Assembly (NCBI GenBank): GCA_035645555.1 | Contig: DASQMI010000066.1 | Span: 1-46,957 of the forward strand | Direction of reading: 5' to 3' | Length of the DNA stretch: 46,957 nucleotides | Source of the DNA: Lysobacter_F sp035645555 | GTDB lineage: Bacteria; Pseudomonadota; Gammaproteobacteria; Xanthomonadales; Xanthomonadaceae | In this document: positions 17,890-25,474 of the stretch, piece by piece | Layout: every line of letters starts with the position of its first letter | Numbering within the stretch: position 1 is the stretch's first letter | Translations under genes and position numbers: made by a program | Notes under the pieces: model-generated | Databases searched by the model: none | The model's input: the letters and a program-made list of their open reading frames with translations, nothing else | Told to the model about the DNA's origin: nothing

Positions 17890-18074
17890 GCGGGCCGTCC
17901 CGGGGCGCTCAAGCCTGCGCCCGAGCGGCCGCTAACTCCCCCCGAGCACTGCGCGCCTGACCGCGCGTTCTGGAGGGGCGTCCGCCGGCCGGCCTGCATG
18001 GCCTGGCGGCGGCGCGGGACCGCGCGATGCGCGAATGAGGGGGAGGACGGGCCATCGGCACCTCGCATTTCCTG

Positions 18075-21038
18075 TTGGCGGTGGGCGGCGCGCTGCTGGC
18101 GCTGCTGCAGCCGGGCTGGGCCGAGGCGTTGCGCCGCGAGCCCGTGCTCGCGGTGACGCTGGCGCTTGGCCTGCTCTCCTCGGGCCTGGTCGTGCATCTG
18201 GTGCGGGTGAACCGTGCGCAGCGGCGTTGGGTGCGCGCGCTGCGCAGCGAATCGGTCAAGCTGGCGCAGACCCAGCGCATCGCCGGAGTCGGCGACTGGG
18301 AATGGGACCTTCGCACCGGCGAGGTGCGCTGGTCGGACGAGACGTACCGCATCTACGGCCGCGACCCGGCCAGCTACCGGCCGACGCTGGAGGGGTTGTT
18401 CGAGCACATCCATCCCGAGGACCGCACGCCGGTGCGCGAGGGCATCGAAGCGGTGCGCGAGGGCGGCGAGCCGGTCGAGTACCGCTTCCGCATCGTCCGC
18501 CCGGACGGTCACGAGCGCACGATCTTCGCGCGCAGCCTGCGCACCACCGGCACCGACGGGCGCGCGCTGGTGCGCAGCGTGCAGCAGGACATCAGCGAGT
18601 TCACCCGCGCGCACGAGCGCCTGCACGCGGCGCAGGAGGACTACCGCTTCCTGTTCGAGAACAGCCCGCTGCCGATGTGGGTGTACGACATCGGCACGTG
18701 GCGGCTGATCGAGGCCAACGAGGCCGCACTGCAGCACTACGGCTACAGCCGCGAGGAAATGATCGGCATGTCGATGCTCGATCTGCGCCCCGAGTCCGAG
18801 CACGCTGCGTTCGTCGCCACGGTCAAGAGCGGCGCCTGCGACCAGCGCCAAGGCCGGGTGTGGACGCACCTGCACAAGAACGGCCGGCAGATGCGGATGG
18901 CGGTGTACGGCCACGACATCGTGTTCGAGGGCCGGCCGGCGCGGCTGGTCGCGGTGCAGGACGTGACCGCGCGCGAGATCAGCGAGCAGCGCTTCCGCCT
19001 GGTCGCGCGCGCCACCAGCGACGCGATCTGGGACTGGGATCTGCAGCAGGGCCTGCTGTGGTGGAGCACCGGCTTCTACCGCACGTTCGGCTACAGCGAG
19101 GAGGAGATGGCGCCGACGCTGGACGCATGGGCCACGCTGGTGCACCCCGACGACCACGACCGCGTGGTGGCCACGCTGCTCGGCGCGATCGAGGATCCGG
19201 ACCGCAGCGACTGGGAGGAAACCTACCGCTTCCGCCACCGCGACGGCCGCTATCTGGACGTGATCGACCGCGGCTTCGTGGTGCGCGACGGCAACGGCGT
19301 CGGCGTGCGCATGGTCGGCGGCATGCTCGACATCACCGAGAAGCGCCGCGCCGAACAACGCCTGCGCCTGTTGCAGCGGACCATCGAGTCGGTCACCAAC
19401 GGACTGGTAATCGTCGACGCGCAGGCGCCCGACATGCCGATCGTGTACGCCAACCCGGCGTTCGAACGGATCACCGGCTACAGCGCCGCCGAAGCGATCG
19501 GCCGCAACTGCCGCTTCCTGCAGGGCCCGCAGCGCGACCAGCAGGCGATCGCGCTGCTCAAGGACGCGCTGACCCACGAGCGACCCGCGCACGTGGTGAT
19601 GAAGAACTACCGCAAGGACCGCACGCCGTTCTGGAACGAGCTGCTGCTGTCGCCGGTCCGCGATGACGACGGCCGCCTGACCCATTACGTCGGCGTGATC
19701 ACCGACGTCACCCAGCGCTACCGGCTGGAATCGAAGCTGGCGTTCGCCGCCAGCCACGATCCGCTGACCGGGCTGGCCAACCGCACCGCGCTGCGGCAGC
19801 GGCTGGAACGCACGCTGGCCGATCCGGTGACGGCGGTGTTCGGCGCCGCAGTGCTGTTCATCGACCTCGACAACTTCAAGCTGATCAACGACAGCCTCGG
19901 CCACGAGGCCGGCGATGCCGTGCTGGTGGAGGTCGCGCGACGGCTGCGCCGCACCACCCGCTCCAACGACCTGGTCGCGCGCTTCGGCGGCGACGAGTTC
20001 GTGGTGCTGGTGCAGGCGCGCGAGGGCCGCACGCTCGACCTCGACCGCGTGGTGAAGCGCCTGCAGGAGGCGTTCCAGCAGCCGTTCCAGGTCGGCGGCT
20101 CGGCGCTGTACGTCACCGTCAGCATCGGCTACGCGCGCTTCCCCACCGGCGGCGACAACGCCGAGACGCTGCTGATGCACGCCGACCTCGCGATGTATCA
20201 GGCCAAGCAGATGGGCCGCGACTGCGCGATCGAATACCGCAGCGCGTTCGACAAGGACACGGTGCAGCGGTTGACCCTGATCTCGCAGCTGCGCGAGGCG
20301 CTGCGCCTGCAGCAGTTCGTGCTGCATTTCCAACCGATCGTCGGCCCCGACGGCACCACCGTCGGTCTGGAGGCGCTGGTGCGCTGGCAGCATCCCGAAC
20401 GCGGGCTGCTGCCGCCGTCGGAATTCATCGGCGAATGCGAGCGCAGCGGCCTGATCGTTCCGCTCGGGCGCTGGGTGATGCTGGAAGCGGCGCGCGCGGC
20501 CGATGCACTGGCGCACGCCGGCTATCCGGTACGCATCTCGGTCAACGTCTCCGCACTGCAGCTGCGGCAGAGCCTGCTGGAGGACGCGCGCGACGTGGTC
20601 GCGCAGTACCGGCTGGCGCCGGGCATGGTCGAGCTGGAGCTGACCGAATCGTCGGTGATGGGCGACCCGGAAGCCGGCGTGCAGATCATGCGCGCGCTGC
20701 GCGAGCTCGGCTTCGAGGTGGCGATCGACGATTTCGGCACCGGCTTCTCCAGCCTCGCCTACCTCAAGCGGCTGCCGATCAACCGGCTCAAGATCGACCG
20801 CAGCTTCGTGCGCGACATCCCCGGCGACAGCGAGGATGCGGAGATCTGCCATTCGATCATCCGGCTGGCGCAGACGCTCGGCCTGAAGACCGTGGCCGAG
20901 GGCGTGGAAACCCACGCCCAGCGCGACTGGCTGGTGGCGCAGGGCTGCGACGAGCTGCAGGGTTACCTGTACGCGCGGCCGATGGCGATCGACTCGCTGC
21001 ACGACTGGCTGCGCGACAACGTCGCGGTCGCCGCGTGA
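18075..21038 (+). CDS. Multi-PAS/LOV-GGDEF-EAL c-di-GMP enzyme, putative blue-light sensor
   Basis: Predicted bifunctional c-di-GMP cyclase/phosphodiesterase of 987 residues. Order: one or two N-terminal hydrophobic helices; PAS at about 65-180 (GVGDWEWD), 190-305 and 315-430; a fourth PAS at about 435-545 carrying GRNCRFLQGP, the flavin-binding LOV signature with the photoactive Cys at 479, and later NYRKDRTPFWN. GGDEF follows at 638-642 with an I-site RSND five residues before it, then an EAL domain (EAL at 766-768; NVSALQL, ELTES, DDFGTGFSS, KIDRSF, EGVET, QGYLYARP). Both catalytic domains look intact. TTG 18075 is the first standard start. An in-frame ATC at 18054 sits six bases after GGAGGA and may be the real one. 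Confidence 0.9.
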   Translation: MAVGGALLALLQPGWAEALRREPVLAVTLALGLLSSGLVVHLVRVNRAQRRWVRALRSESVKLAQTQRIAGVGDWEWDLRTGEVRWSDETYRIYGRDPASYRPTLEGLFEHIHPEDRTPVREGIEAVREGGEPVEYRFRIVRPDGHERTIFARSLRTTGTDGRALVRSVQQDISEFTRAHERLHAAQEDYRFLFENSPLPMWVYDIGTWRLIEANEAALQHYGYSREEMIGMSMLDLRPESEHAAFVATVKSGACDQRQGRVWTHLHKNGRQMRMAVYGHDIVFEGRPARLVAVQDVTAREISEQRFRLVARATSDAIWDWDLQQGLLWWSTGFYRTFGYSEEEMAPTLDAWATLVHPDDHDRVVATLLGAIEDPDRSDWEETYRFRHRDGRYLDVIDRGFVVRDGNGVGVRMVGGMLDITEKRRAEQRLRLLQRTIESVTNGLVIVDAQAPDMPIVYANPAFERITGYSAAEAIGRNCRFLQGPQRDQQAIALLKDALTHERPAHVVMKNYRKDRTPFWNELLLSPVRDDDGRLTHYVGVITDVTQRYRLESKLAFAASHDPLTGLANRTALRQRLERTLADPVTAVFGAAVLFIDLDNFKLINDSLGHEAGDAVLVEVARRLRRTTRSNDLVARFGGDEFVVLVQAREGRTLDLDRVVKRLQEAFQQPFQVGGSALYVTVSIGYARFPTGGDNAETLLMHADLAMYQAKQMGRDCAIEYRSAFDKDTVQRLTLISQLREALRLQQFVLHFQPIVGPDGTTVGLEALVRWQHPERGLLPPSEFIGECERSGLIVPLGRWVMLEAARAADALAHAGYPVRISVNVSALQLRQSLLEDARDVVAQYRLAPGMVELELTESSVMGDPEAGVQIMRALRELGFEVAIDDFGTGFSSLAYLKRLPINRLKIDRSFVRDIPGDSEDAEICHSIIRLAQTLGLKTVAEGVETHAQRDWLVAQGCDELQGYLYARPMAIDSLHDWLRDNVAVAA

Positions 21039-21054
21039 GCCGCGGCGACGGCAC

Positions 21055-23232
21055 TCATGCCGGCTGCAGGTTCGCGTAGGCCAGCACCAGCCACTTCGGG
21101 CCGGCGTCGTCGAAGTTGACCTGCACGCGCGCGTGCGCGCCGCTGCCCTCGACGTCCATCACCGTGCCGAGGCCGAAGCTGGGATGACGCACCTGCGCGC
21201 CGAGCCGCACCGGCGGCGCCTCGATCGCCGGGTGACCGAAGTCGCGCCGCGCGCCGAACTGCGCCGGGCGCGCCACCTGCACGCGCGGACGCACCTCGTG
21301 CAGCAGGCGCGCGGGAATCTCGCGCAGGAACCGCGACGGCACGCCGATCATGTCGGTGCCGTGGATGCGGCGCGACTCGGCGTAACTCAGCACCAGCTTC
21401 TGGCGCGCGCGGGTGATGCCGACGTACGCGAGCCGCCGTTCCTCTTCCAGCCGGCCGGCCTCCTCGACGGTCTTCGCGCTCGGGAACAGCCCTTCCTCGA
21501 GGCCCGCGAGGAACACCAGCGGAAACTCCAGCCCCTTCGCGCTGTGCAAGGTCATCAGCTGCACGCCATCCTCGCCGGCCTGCGCCTGCCCTTCGCCGGC
21601 CTCGAGCGCGGCATAGCTGAGAAACGCGACCAGCTCCGGCATCGCCGCGGCGGCCTCGTCGTCCTCGCCCTGGGTGAAGCGCGAGGCCACCGACACCAGC
21701 TCGTCGAGGTTCTCGGTGCGCGACTCCAACTGTCCGCGCGATTCGTTGGCGTAATGGTCGCGCAGGCCGGAGCGCGCCAGCACGTGATCGATCTTCTCCG
21801 CGAGCGGCAGCCCTGCCGCCTCGTTGTCGAGCGCGTCGATGAGTGAGAGGAACCCGGCGAGCGCGTTGCGCGCGCGCGCCGCCAGCGTGTGTTCGGTGGT
21901 GAGCCGGCGCGCGGCCTCCCACAGCGCCACGCCGTCCTGGCGCGCGCGCCGGCGCACCTCGTCGAGCGTGCGGTCGCCGATGCCGCGCGCGGGGGTGTTG
22001 ACCGCGCGCTCGAACGCCGCATCGTCCAGCCGCGATGCGATCAGCCGCAGGTAGGCCAGCGTGTCCTTGATCTCGGCGCGCTCGAAGAAGCGCAGGCCGC
22101 CGTACACGCGGTACGGCATCTGCGCGGCGATCAGCGCCTCTTCGAACGCACGCGACTGCGCGTTGCTGCGGTACAGGATCGCCGCCTCGCCGAAACTCCC
22201 GCCGCCGTCGACCCATTGGCGGACGCGCTCGACCACGAAGCGCGCCTCGTCCATTTCGTTGTACGCGGCGTACACGTCGATCGGCTCGCCATGACCGCTG
22301 TCCGTCCACAGCTTCTTGCCGAGCCGGTCCGGGTTGTGCGCGATCACCGCATTGGCGGCATCGAGGATGGTGGCGGTGGAGCGGTAGTTCTGCTCCAGCC
22401 GCACGGTGACCGCGCCGGGGAAGTCGCGCAGGAAGCGCTGCACGTTTTCCACTTTGGCGCCACGCCAGCCGTAGATCGCCTGGTCGTCGTCGCCGACCAC
22501 GAACACGCGGCCGGTGTCGCCGGCCAGCACGCGCACGAACGCGTACTGGATCGCGTTGGTGTCCTGGAACTCGTCGATCAGCAGCTCGCGGAAGCGCGCG
22601 CGGTAATGTCCCAGCAGCGCCGGGTTGTCGCGCAGCAGCTCGTGCGCGCGCAGCAGCAGTTCGGCGAAGTCGACCAGGCCCGCGCGCTCGCAGCGCTCCT
22701 GATAGGCCGCGTAGGCACGACGCAGGGTGTCGGTCCACAGATCGCCGCTCGGCTGGATGTGCTCGGCGCGGCGGCCTTCGTCCTTCTGCGCGTTGATCCA
22801 CCAGGCGATCTGCCGCGGCGGGAACCGGCCCTCGTCGAGCTCCAGCGCCTGCGCGACGCGCTTGACCAGCCTCAGCTGGTCGTCCGAATCCAGCACCTGG
22901 AACCCTTCCGGCAGCTTCGCCTCGCTCCAGTGCAGCCGCAGCAGGCGGTGCGCGAGCCCGTGGAACGTGCCGATCCACATCCCGCGCGCACCGTGGCGCA
23001 GCAGCGCGTCGGCGCGCCCGCGCATCTCGCCGGCGGCCTTGTTGGTGAACGTGACCGCGAGGACGCCGTGCGTGGGCACGCCGTGCACCTCGTTGAGCCA
23101 GGCGATGCGGTGGGTCAGCACGCGGGTCTTGCCGCTGCCGGCGCCGGCGAGCACGAGGTAATGGCCGGGCGCCGCGCTGACCGCGTCGCGCTGCGCGGGG
23201 TTCAGCGCATCGAGCAGGTGGGAAACATCCAT
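21055..23232 (-). CDS. uvrD: DNA helicase II
   Basis: Superfamily 1 3'-5' helicase acting in nucleotide excision and mismatch repair. The 725-residue protein starts MDVSHLLDALNPAQRDAV, very close to E. coli UvrD. Walker A is GAGSGKT at 30-36; motifs VTFTNKAAGEM, IGTFHGLAHRLLR, LLIDEFQDTN, GDDDQAIYGWRGA, LEQNYRSTATIL, LMTLHSAKGLEF and GITRARQKL follow. The C-terminal part with VRHPSFGLGTV is the UvrD-specific Tudor-like tail, which argues against Rep. It is convergent with the LOV gene and starts 62 bp downstream of bphP on the same strand. Confidence 0.96.
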   Translation of the reverse strand: MDVSHLLDALNPAQRDAVSAAPGHYLVLAGAGSGKTRVLTHRIAWLNEVHGVPTHGVLAVTFTNKAAGEMRGRADALLRHGARGMWIGTFHGLAHRLLRLHWSEAKLPEGFQVLDSDDQLRLVKRVAQALELDEGRFPPRQIAWWINAQKDEGRRAEHIQPSGDLWTDTLRRAYAAYQERCERAGLVDFAELLLRAHELLRDNPALLGHYRARFRELLIDEFQDTNAIQYAFVRVLAGDTGRVFVVGDDDQAIYGWRGAKVENVQRFLRDFPGAVTVRLEQNYRSTATILDAANAVIAHNPDRLGKKLWTDSGHGEPIDVYAAYNEMDEARFVVERVRQWVDGGGSFGEAAILYRSNAQSRAFEEALIAAQMPYRVYGGLRFFERAEIKDTLAYLRLIASRLDDAAFERAVNTPARGIGDRTLDEVRRRARQDGVALWEAARRLTTEHTLAARARNALAGFLSLIDALDNEAAGLPLAEKIDHVLARSGLRDHYANESRGQLESRTENLDELVSVASRFTQGEDDEAAAAMPELVAFLSYAALEAGEGQAQAGEDGVQLMTLHSAKGLEFPLVFLAGLEEGLFPSAKTVEEAGRLEEERRLAYVGITRARQKLVLSYAESRRIHGTDMIGVPSRFLREIPARLLHEVRPRVQVARPAQFGARRDFGHPAIEAPPVRLGAQVRHPSFGLGTVMDVEGSGAHARVQVNFDDAGPKWLVLAYANLQPA

Positions 23233-23294
23233 GCGCGGATTCTACCGGCGCAACCGCCGTATCCACCGCGAACGCGGCCGTATGCGCGGCGTGT

Positions 23295-24776
23295 TCAGCG
23301 CGGACGCAGGTCGTCGAGAAGGCGGGTGAACTGCTCGGCGCTGCGTAGATCGCGTTCCGTCCACGGCAGGCTGCGCCCACGCACGGTTTCGCGCCACTCG
23401 GCGAAGCTGCGTCGCGGACCAAGGCCGACACCGTCGTCTCGCATCGCGATCGCCTTGTGCGGCTCACCGGCCCAGCGCACGGTCTCGATCTGCTCGTCAC
23501 GGAAGACGAGCAGCCAGTCGCTCGCGTTGAGGCGGATCGCCAGCACGCCCGCGGTCGCATCGCGCGGCGCCGCCGTCGACCACGCACAGGATTCCTCGGT
23601 GCTCACGACGTCGGGCCCGGCGCCGGCATGCAGCCACGCCAGCACGTCGTCGCGGCGCGCGGCCTGCGGCACCGTGCCGGCGCTGCGCCACTCGCCGGCC
23701 ACCCAGCAGGCGGCGCCGTCGCCCGCGAACACGCGGCACAGCGCGTCGAGCTCGGCCGCCAACGCCTCCGCCGGCGACGCGGCCGTCCGCATGCGCGAGA
23801 CCAGCACCTCGCGCGCGCGCTCCGCCTGCTCGATCCGCGCGAGCATCTGCTCCTGCCCGGCCGCGGCGATGCGCATGGACGCGAACAGGCCGACGAAGTC
23901 GGCCGCCGCACGCACGTTCGGCGGGATCCAGCGCGGCTCGTCGTGGTGGCAGGCGATCAGGCCCCACAGCGCGCCGCCGCAGATCAGCGAGATCGACATC
24001 GACGCGGCCACGCCCATGTTGCGCAGGTATTCCAGATGCACCGGCGAGACGCTGCGCAGCACGTGGAAGCTCAGGTCCAGCGGCTCGGCTTCCACCGGCA
24101 GGATCGGCACCGGCGCGTAGCGCACGTCGGCGATCAGCCGCAGGCGGTTGCGCAGGTACAGCGCGCGCGCCTGCGGCGGGATGTCCGCGGCCGGGTAGCG
24201 CAGGCCGAGGTAGGACGCCATCGCTTCGCTGCGCGCCTCGGCGACCACCTCGCCGGCGCCATCGTGGCGGAAGCGATACAGCATCACCCGCCCGAAGCCG
24301 GTCAGTTCGCGCACCTGCTCGACCACCCGCTGCAGGAAATCGTCCAGATCGCCTGCGGTGGCCATCGCGGCGATCAGCGGCTGCGCGAGCGCTACCGCGT
24401 CGACCGCGCGCCGCGTGCGCATGCGCTCGATCTCGACGTGCAGCAGGTCCTGGCCGGCATGCGCGGTAAGCGCGCACAGCTCGGCGCTCGAGCCGACGTT
24501 GCGCACCACCGTCGGCTGCAGGGGCGGCTCGCCGCCCGCGGCGGCGAACGCCTCTTCCAGCTCGTGCAAGGCGTCGCCGGCGATGAACTCGTCGAGCGTC
24601 CGGCCGAGCACGTGTTCGGCGGACTCGACGTCGAACAGCCCGGTCACGTTGGCGCTGACCCGCCGGATGATCCAGTCCTGCGGGCTGCAGCTGACCAACA
24701 CGCCGTGCGGCTGGATCGCGCCGCTCAGATGGATCGGCTCGCGCGCGCAATCGGCGATGGTGGGGATGCGCGTCAT
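23295..24776 (-). CDS. bphP: Bacteriophytochrome photosensory protein without output domain
   Basis: Red/far-red receptor using biliverdin. The 493-residue protein has PAS (about 10-115), GAF (about 140-305) and PHY (about 320-490). The chromophore Cys is present at 10 (DCAREPIHLSGAIQPHG). GAF shows YPAADIPPQ (Asp198), VHLEYLRNMGV (His247) and WGLIACHH. The PHY tongue has PRRSF at 454-458 and WRETVRGRSLPW. The protein stops about 20 residues after the tongue, so no kinase, PAS9, GGDEF or other effector is attached, unlike Xanthomonas BphP with its C-terminal PAS. ATG 24776 overlaps the bphO stop by four bases. Confidence 0.92.
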   Translation of the reverse strand: MTRIPTIADCAREPIHLSGAIQPHGVLVSCSPQDWIIRRVSANVTGLFDVESAEHVLGRTLDEFIAGDALHELEEAFAAAGGEPPLQPTVVRNVGSSAELCALTAHAGQDLLHVEIERMRTRRAVDAVALAQPLIAAMATAGDLDDFLQRVVEQVRELTGFGRVMLYRFRHDGAGEVVAEARSEAMASYLGLRYPAADIPPQARALYLRNRLRLIADVRYAPVPILPVEAEPLDLSFHVLRSVSPVHLEYLRNMGVAASMSISLICGGALWGLIACHHDEPRWIPPNVRAAADFVGLFASMRIAAAGQEQMLARIEQAERAREVLVSRMRTAASPAEALAAELDALCRVFAGDGAACWVAGEWRSAGTVPQAARRDDVLAWLHAGAGPDVVSTEESCAWSTAAPRDATAGVLAIRLNASDWLLVFRDEQIETVRWAGEPHKAIAMRDDGVGLGPRRSFAEWRETVRGRSLPWTERDLRSAEQFTRLLDDLRPR

Positions 24777-25318
24777 GCCGCCACCGCATGCCGGGCCTGC
24801 AGGAATGCGTCCTCGGCGGCGCCGAATGCGGCGCATGCCCCCGCGCGGATCCGCGCGAGGCGGGCCTCGGCGACCGGCGCCGCGGCGATCCGCGCGAGGA
24901 AACCGGCCCACATGCCGCTGCCGGCGTGCAGGGTCAGGAAGCGTGCGCCATGCGTGCCGTCGTGTCCGAGCGCGCGTGCGCGCGCCAGCAGCACGCGCGC
25001 GCCGAGCGATGCCCCGGCGAGCACGTATTCCCATCCCAGCCGCGCGTCGGCATCGCCGCGCTCCGGCGGCGCATCCGGCACCTCGACGCCACATGCCACG
25101 TCGAGATCGGCGAGATCGGCGGCGATCGCCGCCTGCAGCGCGTCGAGCTCGCGCGTTCCGCCGAGCACGTCGCGGCAGCGGCACAGGAACTGCGCCATGC
25201 CGCCCAGGTAGGCCGCGTAGGCCTCGGCCGCCTGCCAGTCGCCGACCAGCGCATCAACACGTGCATGCGCGCCGGCGGTGGCGGCGCGCAGCTCGGCACG
25301 GACGTCGCAGGACGGCAT
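24773..25318 (-). CDS. bphO: Bacterial heme oxygenase (biliverdin supply)
   Basis: Cleaves heme to biliverdin IXalpha, CO and Fe2+, supplying the phytochrome chromophore. The 181-residue protein begins MPSCDVRAELRAATAGAHAR, with the proximal heme-ligand His at 18 in the usual LRxATxxAHxR setting. The distal helix is represented by AGASLGARVLLARA. Length and position directly before bphP with an ATGA overlap (24773-24776) fit BphO. It is divergent from the DPP IV gene by 156 bp. The start was chosen by similarity; longer frames upstream have no homology. Confidence 0.88.
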   Translation of the reverse strand: MPSCDVRAELRAATAGAHARVDALVGDWQAAEAYAAYLGGMAQFLCRCRDVLGGTRELDALQAAIAADLADLDVACGVEVPDAPPERGDADARLGWEYVLAGASLGARVLLARARALGHDGTHGARFLTLHAGSGMWAGFLARIAAAPVAEARLARIRAGACAAFGAAEDAFLQARHAVAA

Positions 25319-25474
25319 CGGCAACCTGCCTGTCGGGCGGGGAACGACCCCGGCACTGCGAGCGTAGCCGCCCGCGCCGGAATCTGATGCGAAGGCACGC
25401 CGTCTGCGTACAGCAAAGGCGTGCCGGCGTCTGCCGTACACTCCGCCGGCCGCCCGGTGCCCAAGGTCCGTCGC

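Noticed and set aside
17865..21002. 1045-codon minus-strand frame opposite the LOV-GGDEF-EAL gene
   Set aside because: No domain is recognisable and the composition is typical of antisense reading; the plus strand carries several intact domains.
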